Assembly (NCBI RefSeq): GCF_009800965.1
Contig: NZ_WUAF01000021.1
Coordinates: 1-64,000, forward strand
Reading direction: 5' to 3'
Source of the DNA: Cognatazoarcus halotolerans
GTDB taxonomy: Bacteria; Pseudomonadota; Gammaproteobacteria; Burkholderiales; Rhodocyclaceae
DNA length: 64,000 nt
The notes beneath the pieces were generated by a model. It ran no database searches. It was not told the DNA's origin and saw only the letters and a list, made by a program, of their open reading frames with translations. Below, one piece after another: positions 17,668 through 26,289 of this stretch. The number at the start of each line of letters is the position of its first letter. The stretch's first letter is position 1. The position numbers were made by a program, and so were the translations under genes.

Positions 17668-18354
17668 ATGGATCGCGCCCGCAACTTCATGCCCGCGGCT
17701 GGGTGGATGCAGTCGGCCTGCCTCGCGAAGGTGGTCGACATCGCCGACCCCGAGCGACTCAACCGGGTGCAGGTGCGCCTGCTGGCCTTCGACGCGGTGG
17801 AGGGGCAGGACGCGCCGCTGTGGGCGCGGGTGGTGTGCCCGTTCGCCGGCGCGGATCGCGGGGCCTTCCTGATGCCCGATGTCGACGACGAGGTGCTGGT
17901 GGTGTTCCTGCAGGGCGACCCGCGCTATCCGCTGGTGATCGGCGGGCTGTGGAACGGGAGCGCCGCCGCGCCGGCCGAGCTGGGCGACGAGGGCAACCGC
18001 TTCAAGCGCATCCGCTCGAAGAACGGCGTCACCGTCACGCTCGACGACCAGCAGGGCCAGGAGCAGCTGGTGCTGGAGACCCCCGGCGGCCAGCGGCTGA
18101 CCCTCTCCGACGGGCCGGGCAAGGTCACCGTGGAGGATTCCAACGGCAACCAGGTGGTCATGGAGGCGGCCCGCATCAGCATCACCGCCAGCGCCGAGCT
18201 CAAGATTGATGCGCCGCAGGTCAAGGTCAGCGCCGGCATGGTCACCGTCGATACCGCGATGGCCAAGTTCTCGGGCGTCGTCAAGTGCGAGGTGTTGCAG
18301 GCCACCTCGGTCGTTTCCACCAGCTACACACCGGGAGCGGGAAACATATGGTGA
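17668..18354 (+). CDS. Spike/baseplate protein V (gp5-OB + beta-helix)
   Basis: This 228-residue protein has an N-terminal OB fold (CLAKVVDIADPERLNRVQV, WARVVCPFAG, FLMPDVDDEVLVVFLQGDPR, YPLVIGGLWNG). A repetitive region follows (NGVTVTLDDQQGQEQLVLET, GGQRLTLSDGPGKVTVED), as in the triangular beta-helix of VgrG and gpV spikes. It ends YTPGAGNIW, a common spike terminus. It should form the trimeric membrane-piercing spike. The ATG at 17668 follows GGGGAGG. The gene overlaps the next by 7 nt. Confidence 0.9.
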   Translation: MDRARNFMPAAGWMQSACLAKVVDIADPERLNRVQVRLLAFDAVEGQDAPLWARVVCPFAGADRGAFLMPDVDDEVLVVFLQGDPRYPLVIGGLWNGSAAAPAELGDEGNRFKRIRSKNGVTVTLDDQQGQEQLVLETPGGQRLTLSDGPGKVTVEDSNGNQVVMEAARISITASAELKIDAPQVKVSAGMVTVDTAMAKFSGVVKCEVLQATSVVSTSYTPGAGNIW

Positions 18355-20123
18355 GCCATCACGACGTCATCCTGTCCGCGCCCCGCGACCTTGCCGACAG
18401 CGGCGCACCGGCCATCCTGCAACGCAGCGACGAGGATTTCATCGAGGCGGTGCTGGCCAGCCTGCGCGATGCCGAAGGGCGCATCGCCCTGCGCGACAAT
18501 CTCGCCCGGCCGACCACCATTGCCACCGGCACCGACACCCGGCTGCGCGCCAGGCGCGGTGGCGGGCGCGACCTCTTCAACCGGCTGCGCGCGGCGAGCC
18601 GCCAGCTCGGCCTGGCCGGCGGTCGCGTCGCCGAGGCGCCGGCCGCCAGCGACGAAAAGGCGCTGCTCGAGGGCGTCCGTCGCGCCGCCGAGGGCACCCA
18701 GGTGCTCAAGCTGTTCCAGCCAATCCAGCGCCAGTTCAACCTGGCCGTGATGGAGGCACGTTGCGATACGCCCGGCGAGCCGCGCATCGACCCGAAGCGG
18801 GTGGAGGGCGCCGGCATGGTGATCCGCCGGCTGGTGCGCGACGCCCAGGGACGCGAGGTGAAACAGGGCTGGATGCGGATCGGCGACAATCTCAAGGGCT
18901 GGGCGCGCATCGGCACCGCGGCCGACGCCGCGGCCAGCGGCAATCGCCACGACCCCGAGGCACTCCGCCGCCTTGCCCGCCCCGGCACCGGCCAGCCGGT
19001 GCTCGACCGGCAGGTCACCGCGCTGCTCGCCGCCCAGGACGATGCCTTGCTCAACGAGTCGGTGGTGCCAATGTTCGTGGCGCCGCCCGACGTCTGCAAG
19101 GCCGCCGCGGCGACGCTGTTCTACGGCCTGATCCCGACCACCAGCAGCGAGAAGGCCGAGGGCGGCGCGCCGCAGTTCGACGACGCGGCCTTCGGCCCGA
19201 CCACCGCGGACTTCAGGAACCATCTGGTCGGCCCGCTGCGCGGTCTTGCCGACAGCTTCCCGCGGCCGGGCCGCGCGCTGACGCCGGACCTCGCCACGAT
19301 TGCCGGCAACGCGGCCGACACCGACCGCAACGCGATGAAGCGCCTGCTGCTCCTGCTGCGCCAGCTGGCGGTCGAGTTCGACGCCTTCGGCGACAGCGCC
19401 GAGGCCGACGCCCTGATGACCCAGCTCAACGCCATCGGCCTGCCGCTTGCCGACGCCGCCGGCAAGCCGATCGAGGGCAGCCGCCCGGCCGGCGACTTCC
19501 TGGCCGCGGCGGCGCGCATCCTGCTGAACGAGGAATCGGTCTCGCCGGCGCCGACCATGCCGGCCGGCTGGCCTGAGCTCGACACCACCACCCGCGACCT
19601 CCTCGCGCGGGCGCTGTCGGCCTGCCTGCAGCTGCGTTTCGAGGCGGTCAGCGGCATGGCCGGGCGCTTCGACGACCCCGAGGCGCGCTACGTGCTGCGC
19701 GCCTTCGTACGGCTCAAGCCGGAGGGCAGCTGCCCGGCCCGCACCGTGTGGGGCGACTACAGCCCGGCCTTCGTGATCGCGCCCTGGTACGAGGGCAGCG
19801 GCGCGCCGCCGGTGCAGATCGCGATGCCCGACCCGGCCGACAAGGACATGCTCGCCAAGCTCAAGCCCAACGTTGCGTTCACCGTGCCGGCCTCGATGCA
19901 GAACCTGCTCAGCGGCGATCCGCTCGACCTGATGGACGGCAAGAAGCCCGCCGACAGCGGCCTCAAACTGGGCTGGATCTGCAGCTTCAACATCCCGATC
20001 ATCACCATCTGCGCCTTCATCGTGCTGAACATCTTCCTGTCGCTGTTCGACCTGTTCTTCAGATGGATGATGTTCATCAAGATCTGCATCCCCTTCCCGA
20101 AGAAGGGGGGAGGTGAGTCATGA
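18348..20123 (+). CDS. Unknown eCIS protein with hydrophobic C-terminus
   Basis: A 591-residue protein starting MVSHHDVILSAPRDLAD. Most of it is soluble and helical (KLFQPIQRQFNLAVMEARCD, KRLLLLLRQLAVEFDAFGD, VRLKPEGSCPARTVWGDYSP). The last 45 residues are strongly hydrophobic and aromatic (IPIITICAFIVLNIFLSLFD, FFRWMMFIKICIPFPK) and could insert in a membrane. It lies between spike and gp25, overlapping both neighbours (7 nt and 4 nt), so it belongs to the baseplate block. I know no equivalent in Afp or PVC. A membrane-anchoring or membrane-disrupting role is speculation. Confidence 0.7.
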   Translation: MVSHHDVILSAPRDLADSGAPAILQRSDEDFIEAVLASLRDAEGRIALRDNLARPTTIATGTDTRLRARRGGGRDLFNRLRAASRQLGLAGGRVAEAPAASDEKALLEGVRRAAEGTQVLKLFQPIQRQFNLAVMEARCDTPGEPRIDPKRVEGAGMVIRRLVRDAQGREVKQGWMRIGDNLKGWARIGTAADAAASGNRHDPEALRRLARPGTGQPVLDRQVTALLAAQDDALLNESVVPMFVAPPDVCKAAAATLFYGLIPTTSSEKAEGGAPQFDDAAFGPTTADFRNHLVGPLRGLADSFPRPGRALTPDLATIAGNAADTDRNAMKRLLLLLRQLAVEFDAFGDSAEADALMTQLNAIGLPLADAAGKPIEGSRPAGDFLAAAARILLNEESVSPAPTMPAGWPELDTTTRDLLARALSACLQLRFEAVSGMAGRFDDPEARYVLRAFVRLKPEGSCPARTVWGDYSPAFVIAPWYEGSGAPPVQIAMPDPADKDMLAKLKPNVAFTVPASMQNLLSGDPLDLMDGKKPADSGLKLGWICSFNIPIITICAFIVLNIFLSLFDLFFRWMMFIKICIPFPKKGGGES

Positions 20124-20521
20124 GCGCCAGCCAGCTTCCGCGCCCGCTCCTCGGCTGGCCGCTGTTTGCGGTACCTGACGAGCATGGCCAGCTCGACTGG
20201 CCCGATCTCGAGGCCAGCGTGCGCCAGGGCATCCGCGTGATCCTCAGCACCCGCCCCGGCGAGCAGCTGATGCGTCCCGAGTTCGGCGCCGGACTCGACC
20301 GCCTGCTGCACGCCCCCAACACCCTCGCCACCCGGCGCCAGATCCGCGACTGGGTGATGGATTCGCTCGGCCGCTGGGAGCGCCGCATCCTGCTCGACCG
20401 GGTGGAGGTGCTCGAAGTGCCCGACAAGCCCGCCGACCTGCGGGTGGAAATCGCCTATCGGCTGGCCCGCTCCGGCACGCCCGCAGCGCTGGCCGTGACC
20501 GTTCGACTGGAGGAAGGCTGA
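20120..20521 (+). CDS. Baseplate wedge protein gp25 (Pvc9-like)
   Basis: This 133-residue protein of the gp25/gpW family has LGWPLFAVPDEHGQLDWPD, VRQGIRVILSTRPGEQLMRP (the conserved arginine-containing loop), EFGAGLDRLLHAPN and a closing VEIAYRLARSG. gp25 nucleates sheath assembly at the baseplate. It overlaps the preceding gene by ATGA. The following 77 nt contain only a 24-codon frame that I do not consider a gene. Confidence 0.92.
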   Translation: MSASQLPRPLLGWPLFAVPDEHGQLDWPDLEASVRQGIRVILSTRPGEQLMRPEFGAGLDRLLHAPNTLATRRQIRDWVMDSLGRWERRILLDRVEVLEVPDKPADLRVEIAYRLARSGTPAALAVTVRLEEG

Positions 20522-20598
20522 AATGACACGACCCCCAGGCTTGACAACAATGCCCGCCAGCGGCCCGGCCGCGCGGGCCATCCGGCAGGAGGCCTGAC

Positions 20599-22905
20599 AT
20601 GCCCATCCTGCCCCCGCGCCTCGACGACCGCAGCTTCGACGACCTGCTCGAAGACCTGCTCGCCCGTATCCCGGCCCACACGCCGGAATGGACCAACCCG
20701 CGCCTCGGCGACCCCGGCCGCACCCTGCTCGAGCTGTTTGCCTGGCTCGGCGATGCGCTGCTGTACCGGGTCAACCTGATCCCCGAACGCCAGCGGCTGG
20801 TCTTTCTCAAGCTGCTCGGCCAGGGCCTGCGTCCCGCCCAGCCGGCCGCAGGCATCGTCAGCCTGGCCTTCGCCCAGCCCACCGAGCTCTCCGGGGTGAC
20901 GCTGGCCGCCGGCGCGCGCATCAAGGCCCCGGTGCCCTTCGAGACCCTGGCCGAGACCACGCTGCTGCCGGTCAGCGCCGAGGCCTGGTACAAGCAGCCG
21001 CTGCCCGACAGCGACGCCGCGCGCATGGAGGCGGTGATTGCCGGCCTGCAGAAGGTTCATCGCATCGACGGTGCGGCCAGGGGCTATCTCGCCACGCCGC
21101 TGTTCGAAGGCGGCCGGGCGGCCAGCGGCGACGGTGTCGACGTGTTTGCCGCGAGCGCCGACAAGGCCCTGTGGCTGGCGCTGCTGGCGCCGGCCGCGCC
21201 GCGTCCCGACCAGCAGGCCGCCACCAACGAGGCCGCCCGTTCCGCGCTGGGCGGCGGCGACAGCGGCGCCACCGCGATGCTGTCGGTCGGCGTGGTGCCG
21301 GCCATCGCCGCGCCGGCGCTGTTCGAGGAGGTTGGCCCGCGCGCCCGCGTGCCGGTGTTGTGGGAGGTGGTGACGCAGGGCGCCGACGGCGTGAACGCCG
21401 ACTACCTCACCATCGAGCCCTTCCCGGGCGACGCCAACGACACCACCGCGGGACTGACCCGCCCGGGCGTGCTGCGCCTGCCGATGCCCGACGAGTCGCT
21501 GATATGGGCGCCGGCCAACGACGTCGGCGAGAACCCGCGCGCCGGGGTGGGCGACAACCCGCCGCGCCTCGACGACCCGGACAAGGCCGCCCGCCTGGTC
21601 GGCTGGCTGCGCCTGCGGCCCAAGCCCGGCAGCGGCGTGGGCAGTCTCAAGCTGGCCTGGGTGGGCATCAACGCCGCCGCGGTGGACCAGCGCACGACGC
21701 TCTCGGGGCGGGTGCTCGGCGTATCCACCGGCGCTGCCGACCAGGTCTTCAGCCTGCCGGCCGGCTCGGTCGATGCCGCCACCCTGCAACTCCAGGTCGA
21801 GGAAGCGGGCCGCGGTTACCAGCCCTGGTCCCGCGTCGACGACCTCGCCGCGATCTCGGCCGATGCGGTGGTGGCGCGCGAGGCGGCGGTGTTCGAGCTC
21901 GACGCCGAGGCCGGCACGCTGCGCTTCGGCGACGGTGTGCGCGGTCGCGTGCCGGAGCGTCAGATGCGCATCCGGCTGGCGTATGGTCGTTTCGGTGGCG
22001 GACGTGCCGGCAACCTGCCGGCGGACAGCCTCAGCGAGGTTTCCTCGGCCCGGCTGGTCGGCGCGCCGCGGCCGATGCCCGGCATCAAGGTCGCCCAGCC
22101 GCTCGCCACCGAGGGCGGCGAGGATGCCGAAACCTTGGCGCGCGCCGAGAAGCGCATCCCCGCGCTGCTGCGCCATCGCGAGCGCGCGGTCACCGCCGAC
22201 GATTACCGCCGGCTCGCCCAGGAGGTGCCCGGCACCGACGTGGCGCGGGTCGAGGTGATGCCGCGCTTCAAGCCGCGCGAACGGCGTTTCGACGTGCCCG
22301 GCGTGGTCAGCGTGATGGTGCTGCCGGCGCAGGCCTTCGGCAAGGCGCCCAACCCGCGGCCGGACCGGCCCTTCATCGAGCGCGTTCATGCCCACCTGTC
22401 GGTGCGCACGCCGCTCGCCACCGAGCTCTATGTGATCGGCTGCGAATACGTGCCGCTGGGCGTCTCGGTGGGGGTCACGATCCGCGACGGCTTCGGCCGC
22501 GAGGCGGTGCTCTTCGAGCTGCGCGAAGCGCTGCGCCGCCTGCTCTGGCCGCTGCCGCCCTATGGGCCGTCCGGTGCCGGCTGGCCGCTGGGCAGGACAG
22601 TGCGCGAGCGCGAGCTGGAGGTGGAGGTCTCGCGGGTGGCCGGCGTGGCCGAAGTGGGCGGCATCAACCTGTTCGAGCGGGCCGAGATCGATGGCAAGGC
22701 CAGCTGGCGCCTGCTGACCCGCAACACTGCCGACGGGACCCAGTCGCTGTCGCTCTCGCCCTGGCAGCTGCCCGAGCTGCTCAGCGTGGTGGCGGTGGAT
22801 AACCCCGCCGGCAGCGGCGGCGCGCCGGGCGATCTTTCGGCGGTGCCCAATCCCTTCGCCGACGATACCGCGGTGGCGGTGCCGGTCGTGCCCGAGGTGT
22901 GCTGA
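20599..22905 (+). CDS. Baseplate J-like wedge protein (Pvc11-like)
   Basis: This 768-residue putative baseplate assembly protein begins MPILPPRLDDRSFDDLLEDL and has PEWTNPRLGDPGRTLLELFA and LGDALLYRVNLIPERQRLVF, the signature of the TIGR02243/Pvc11 family. A baseplate-J-like core follows around residues 440-620 (LRFGDGVRGRVPE, RFGGGRAGNLPA, KRIPALLRHRERAVTADDY). It would form the wedge ring that holds the spike and triggers sheath contraction. It overlaps the next gene by one base (TGATG). Confidence 0.92.
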   Translation: MPILPPRLDDRSFDDLLEDLLARIPAHTPEWTNPRLGDPGRTLLELFAWLGDALLYRVNLIPERQRLVFLKLLGQGLRPAQPAAGIVSLAFAQPTELSGVTLAAGARIKAPVPFETLAETTLLPVSAEAWYKQPLPDSDAARMEAVIAGLQKVHRIDGAARGYLATPLFEGGRAASGDGVDVFAASADKALWLALLAPAAPRPDQQAATNEAARSALGGGDSGATAMLSVGVVPAIAAPALFEEVGPRARVPVLWEVVTQGADGVNADYLTIEPFPGDANDTTAGLTRPGVLRLPMPDESLIWAPANDVGENPRAGVGDNPPRLDDPDKAARLVGWLRLRPKPGSGVGSLKLAWVGINAAAVDQRTTLSGRVLGVSTGAADQVFSLPAGSVDAATLQLQVEEAGRGYQPWSRVDDLAAISADAVVAREAAVFELDAEAGTLRFGDGVRGRVPERQMRIRLAYGRFGGGRAGNLPADSLSEVSSARLVGAPRPMPGIKVAQPLATEGGEDAETLARAEKRIPALLRHRERAVTADDYRRLAQEVPGTDVARVEVMPRFKPRERRFDVPGVVSVMVLPAQAFGKAPNPRPDRPFIERVHAHLSVRTPLATELYVIGCEYVPLGVSVGVTIRDGFGREAVLFELREALRRLLWPLPPYGPSGAGWPLGRTVRERELEVEVSRVAGVAEVGGINLFERAEIDGKASWRLLTRNTADGTQSLSLSPWQLPELLSVVAVDNPAGSGGAPGDLSAVPNPFADDTAVAVPVVPEVC

Positions 22906-25604
22906 TGGACGCCAACGGACAACGCTTCTGGCTGCTTGCCGACGATGCCCACTGGCCGGGCCGGGCTCATGTGGAGTATCGCGCCGGCTGCCGGGCGCTG
23001 CGTCTCGCCAGCGAGCGGACCCTGTCGGCGCCACCGGCCGACGCGGCGGCGATTGCAGCCTCGGCGCTCGAGCGGTTGCCGCGCGCGGTGGACCGCCAGG
23101 GCGCGACGGCGCGTTGGGATGAAGCGCAAATGGCCATCGTCGTCACCAGCCACCTGCCCGAGCCGGCGATCCTGCTGCCGCTCGCCGAGCGTCCGCTGGA
23201 CTTCGCCGCCGGCTTCGACGACGTGCTCTACGTGGCGCTCGCGGAACGCCTGCTGCTGCACGACCTGCGCGGCCGCTGGCCGGACACCGTGCTGCCCACC
23301 CCGGGCTTCCAGGCCTGGCGGATCGCCGCCGATCCTGCCGGCGGCGCATGGCTGCTGGAGCGCGCCAGCGGGCGCCTCGGGCGGCTCAGCGGTTGCGTGC
23401 AGCCGGCCCGCCCGGCCGCCGATTACGCGCACACCACCTTCCGCCCAGCTCCCGAGAATCCCACGCCGCCAACGCTGAGGCTGTTCGACGGCGTCTCCTG
23501 GCCGGCCGGTGAGCGGCCGCAGTCGCTGGCGCTGGCGAGCGACGGCACGCTGGCGCTGCTGTCGTGGTTCGGCGATGGCGAATCGCGGCTGCGCCTGTTC
23601 GATCGCCGGCTCGGCCGGCTCGGTGCCGTGCAGACGCTCGACGGCGCGCTGTTCGCGTATTCCATCGACTGGCTCTCCGAGGGGCGCATCGCGGCGCGGC
23701 TGCCCGGTCGTCGCGACGCGCCGGTGTGGGTGCCGCGCCTCGCACCTGCCGCTGCGCTCACCCTGCGTCCGGCCGGCGACATCTATCCGCTCGCCGCCGA
23801 AGCCGAGGAGGCGCCCTTCGCCCATCGGCTCGACGATCCGCCGTGCTATCCGCTGGCCGGCGGCAGCGTCGAACCGCTCTACCGCCTGTCGGTGTCGAAC
23901 CTCGCCCGGCGCGGCGAGGCCGCGAACTTCAGCGGTGGCACGATCCACCTGATCGACAGCGGCGACCAGCAGACCATATGGCACCGGCTCTATGCCGAAG
24001 CCCGCTTGCCGGCCGGTTGCGGGATGCTGGTGTGGCTGGCGACCAGCGCCGAGCCGAGCCAGGCCGGGGTGCTCGAATGGCACGCCCACCAGTTCGGCGA
24101 GCTGCCTGCAGACGCACGGCCCTTCGGGGCGGTGCCGCGGGCGGCCTGGGAGCGCCAGCCCTCCGAGCTGCCCGGCCACCCGGGCCTGGGCGCCTGGGGC
24201 GCGCCCGAGGCAGGTCGCGCCGGGCTGTGGAGCGCCCTGATCCAGCGCGCCGCGCACCGCGTGCGGGCGCTCAGCGGGCGCTACCTGTGGGTGCGGGTGA
24301 GCTTCTTCGGCGACGGTCGCGACTCGCCCGAGCTTGCCGCGCTGCGTGCCTGGGGCTCGCGCTTTTCATATCGCGACCAGTACCTGCCGCGGCTCTATCG
24401 CGAGACCGAATACGGTGCCGCGGCCGAATCCCCGGGCGTCAAGGTAGCTGCGCTCGATGCCCTGCTGGCCGCGGAGCTCGATGCGACGAGCGTGCCCGAC
24501 GCGCTGCGCAGCACGCTGTCCCTTGGCGATTCGGCGAGCGTGACGGTACTGGCGGCCGGCAGCCTGTGGCAGCTGCGCGATGGCGCAGCTGGCTGGATCC
24601 TCCGGCTCGAGGCGGGGGCGATCAGTGTCTATCGTCCGCAGGCCACGCCGGCGGATTTCCTCGAGCGCCTGCTCGGCAACGTCGAGGGCGTGCTCACCCC
24701 GCTCGAGGATCGTGCCGCCGCCGCCCATCTGGCCAGCGACCCGGTGGTGGCCCCGCAGGAATCGCTTGACTGGCTCGGCGGCTGGCTCGGCGTGGCCTTC
24801 GACGCGGCCCTGCCCGAGGCGCGCCGGCGCGAATGGCTGGCCCGCTCGAGCGAACTGGCGCGCTACCACGGCACCAGCCGCGGGCTGCGCCTCGCGCTCG
24901 ACATCGCCACCGACGGCGGCGTGCGTGGCGGCGAGATCGTGCTGCTCGAGGGTTTTCGCATGCGCCGCCTGATGAGCACGCTGCTGGGCGTCAATCTCAA
25001 CGTCGAGGACGACCCGCTGCTGCCCGGGCTGATCATCAGCGGCAACTCGGTGGTCGGCGACACCCTGATCCTCGGCGAGGCCGAGCGGGTCGAATTGCTG
25101 GCGCTGTTCCGCGACGAGCTGGTGTCGAGCGCCGAGCACGACGCGGTGCTGGCCTTCTACGACAAGCTCGCCTTCCGCGCGATGGTGCTGGTGCACCAGA
25201 GCGTCGAGCCGCAGGACCTCGGCCTGATCCGCCGCATCGTCGAGCTCGAATCGCCGGCCCATGTCGAGGTTCAGGTCGAGACCGCGACCTGGCCGCTGCT
25301 GGTCGGCATCGCCAGCCTGGTCGGCGTCGATACCTGGCTCGGCCCACCGCGCGAACGCACCCCGGCGCGGGCGGACGTGAGCAGTCTCGGCAATGGCGAC
25401 TACGTGCTCGGGGTCGGCAGCCTCGATCCGCGGCTGTCGGGCGCCACCACGCCGCTGCTGAGCGTCCCGGCCGGCGCGCCGGTGGCCGATGCGGGGCCCG
25501 ACATGACCGTCCCGCACGGCCGCAGCTTCGTGCTCGACGGCGGCGGCTCGATCGCCCCGCCGGGCGGTCGCATTACCGAATACCGATGGCGCCTGGTCGA
25601 CTAG
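22905..25604 (+). CDS. Large baseplate/tail protein (Pvc12-like)
   Basis: An 899-residue protein. The first 500 residues are repetitive beta sequence (LPEPAILLPLAERPLDFA, DVLYVALAERLLLHDLRGRW, SLALASDGTLALLSWFGDG), suggesting a beta-propeller. The second half contains a phage-tail-protein domain (TIGR02242 type): FSYRDQYLPRLYRETEYG, FLERLLGNVEGVLTPLEDR, LDWLGGWLGVAFD, ELARYHGTSRGLRLALDIAT. The end (VADAGPDMTVPHGRSFVLDG) starts a PKD/Ig-like strand pattern that stops early. ATG 22905 is preferred because it overlaps the upstream stop. It probably completes the wedge. Confidence 0.82.
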   Translation: MDANGQRFWLLADDAHWPGRAHVEYRAGCRALRLASERTLSAPPADAAAIAASALERLPRAVDRQGATARWDEAQMAIVVTSHLPEPAILLPLAERPLDFAAGFDDVLYVALAERLLLHDLRGRWPDTVLPTPGFQAWRIAADPAGGAWLLERASGRLGRLSGCVQPARPAADYAHTTFRPAPENPTPPTLRLFDGVSWPAGERPQSLALASDGTLALLSWFGDGESRLRLFDRRLGRLGAVQTLDGALFAYSIDWLSEGRIAARLPGRRDAPVWVPRLAPAAALTLRPAGDIYPLAAEAEEAPFAHRLDDPPCYPLAGGSVEPLYRLSVSNLARRGEAANFSGGTIHLIDSGDQQTIWHRLYAEARLPAGCGMLVWLATSAEPSQAGVLEWHAHQFGELPADARPFGAVPRAAWERQPSELPGHPGLGAWGAPEAGRAGLWSALIQRAAHRVRALSGRYLWVRVSFFGDGRDSPELAALRAWGSRFSYRDQYLPRLYRETEYGAAAESPGVKVAALDALLAAELDATSVPDALRSTLSLGDSASVTVLAAGSLWQLRDGAAGWILRLEAGAISVYRPQATPADFLERLLGNVEGVLTPLEDRAAAAHLASDPVVAPQESLDWLGGWLGVAFDAALPEARRREWLARSSELARYHGTSRGLRLALDIATDGGVRGGEIVLLEGFRMRRLMSTLLGVNLNVEDDPLLPGLIISGNSVVGDTLILGEAERVELLALFRDELVSSAEHDAVLAFYDKLAFRAMVLVHQSVEPQDLGLIRRIVELESPAHVEVQVETATWPLLVGIASLVGVDTWLGPPRERTPARADVSSLGNGDYVLGVGSLDPRLSGATTPLLSVPAGAPVADAGPDMTVPHGRSFVLDGGGSIAPPGGRITEYRWRLVD

Positions 25605-25649
25605 GCGCCCCCGTCAAGAGCCCGTCACCCCTCACCCAAGGAGCCCATC

Positions 25650-25961
25650 ATGGCCGAGTTCATCATCAACAAGGAAGTCAAGACCGACACCCCCACCGTC
25701 GAGGTCACCCTGTCCGTCGACAAGCCGCTGGCGCTCGGGCGCCACACCTTCCGCCTGGTGGTGGTCGACGACTCGGGCAATATCTCGGTCCCCGACGAGG
25801 TGGTGGTGATCGTCGCCGATACCACCAACCCGACCGCGGTGATCAGCGGGCCGCGCACCGCCGCCTTCGGCAACAGCTTCAATCTCGATGGTTCCAAGTC
25901 CTTCGATGCGGGCGGCGGAAAGGTCGTGACCTACCTGTGGACCTACATGGGCCAGGGCTGA
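25650..25961 (+). CDS. Small PKD/Ig-like eCIS protein A
   Basis: A 103-residue protein starting MAEFIINKEVKTDTPTVEVT. The pattern GRHTFRLVVVDDSGNISVPD, NPTAVISGP, FGNSFNLDGSKSFDAGGGKV and VTYLWTYMGQ follows a PKD/Ig-like beta-sandwich. A good ribosome binding site (CAAGGAG) precedes it. The C-terminal half resembles the last residues of the upstream Pvc12-like protein. It may be a structural decoration or fibre adaptor. Confidence 0.72.
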   Translation: MAEFIINKEVKTDTPTVEVTLSVDKPLALGRHTFRLVVVDDSGNISVPDEVVVIVADTTNPTAVISGPRTAAFGNSFNLDGSKSFDAGGGKVVTYLWTYMGQG

Positions 25962-25983
25962 GCGCCGGGCCGGAGTCGCCGCG

Positions 25984-26289
25984 ATGACCACCTTCGTCAA
26001 GGGCCGCGCCGTCAAGACCGCCGAGGCGGTGGTGACGGTCGATGCCGGCCTCGCCGTCGGCACCCACCGCTTCCAGCTGGAGGTGGTGACCAGCGACGGC
26101 CGCAGGAGCGCGCCGGTCGCGGTGGACGTGGTGGTCTCGCGGCTGCTGGTGGTCGATCCGCTGCCGCCGATCGTCACCCGGCCGACGGTGCTCACCGATG
26201 TGGTCACGCCGATCCGCAGCCCGGCCAGGCCACGCAAGCCCAGCACGCCCCGCGCACGCAAACCCGCAAAAACCAGGAGCGAAACATGA
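25984..26289 (+). CDS. Small Ig-like eCIS protein B with basic tail
   Basis: A 101-residue protein related to its upstream neighbour: FVKGRAVKTAEAVVTVDAGL, VGTHRFQLEVVTSDGRRSAP and VVVSRLLVVDPLP correspond to the first half of protein A. The second half is instead Pro/Arg/Lys-rich (RPRKPSTPRARKPAKTRS), giving a highly basic tail. It overlaps the next gene by ATGA. A single Ig-like domain with a charged tail could dock onto another particle protein; the function is unknown. Confidence 0.7.
   Translation: MTTFVKGRAVKTAEAVVTVDAGLAVGTHRFQLEVVTSDGRRSAPVAVDVVVSRLLVVDPLPPIVTRPTVLTDVVTPIRSPARPRKPSTPRARKPAKTRSET

Noticed and set aside
17504-17668. 54-residue frame between hub and spike genes
   Set aside because: It has a plausible Shine-Dalgarno, but the translation is low in information and contains a palindromic element; kept only as a possible remnant.
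20523-20597. 24-codon frame between gp25 and baseplate J genes
   Set aside because: Too short and Pro/Ala-rich; probably untranslated spacer.
20455-23034. Long minus-strand open frames across the eCIS locus (also 31221-34541 and 38181-41156)
   Set aside because: They are antisense to well-recognised plus-strand genes; the translations are Arg/Gln/His-rich and without domains, as expected in high-GC DNA.
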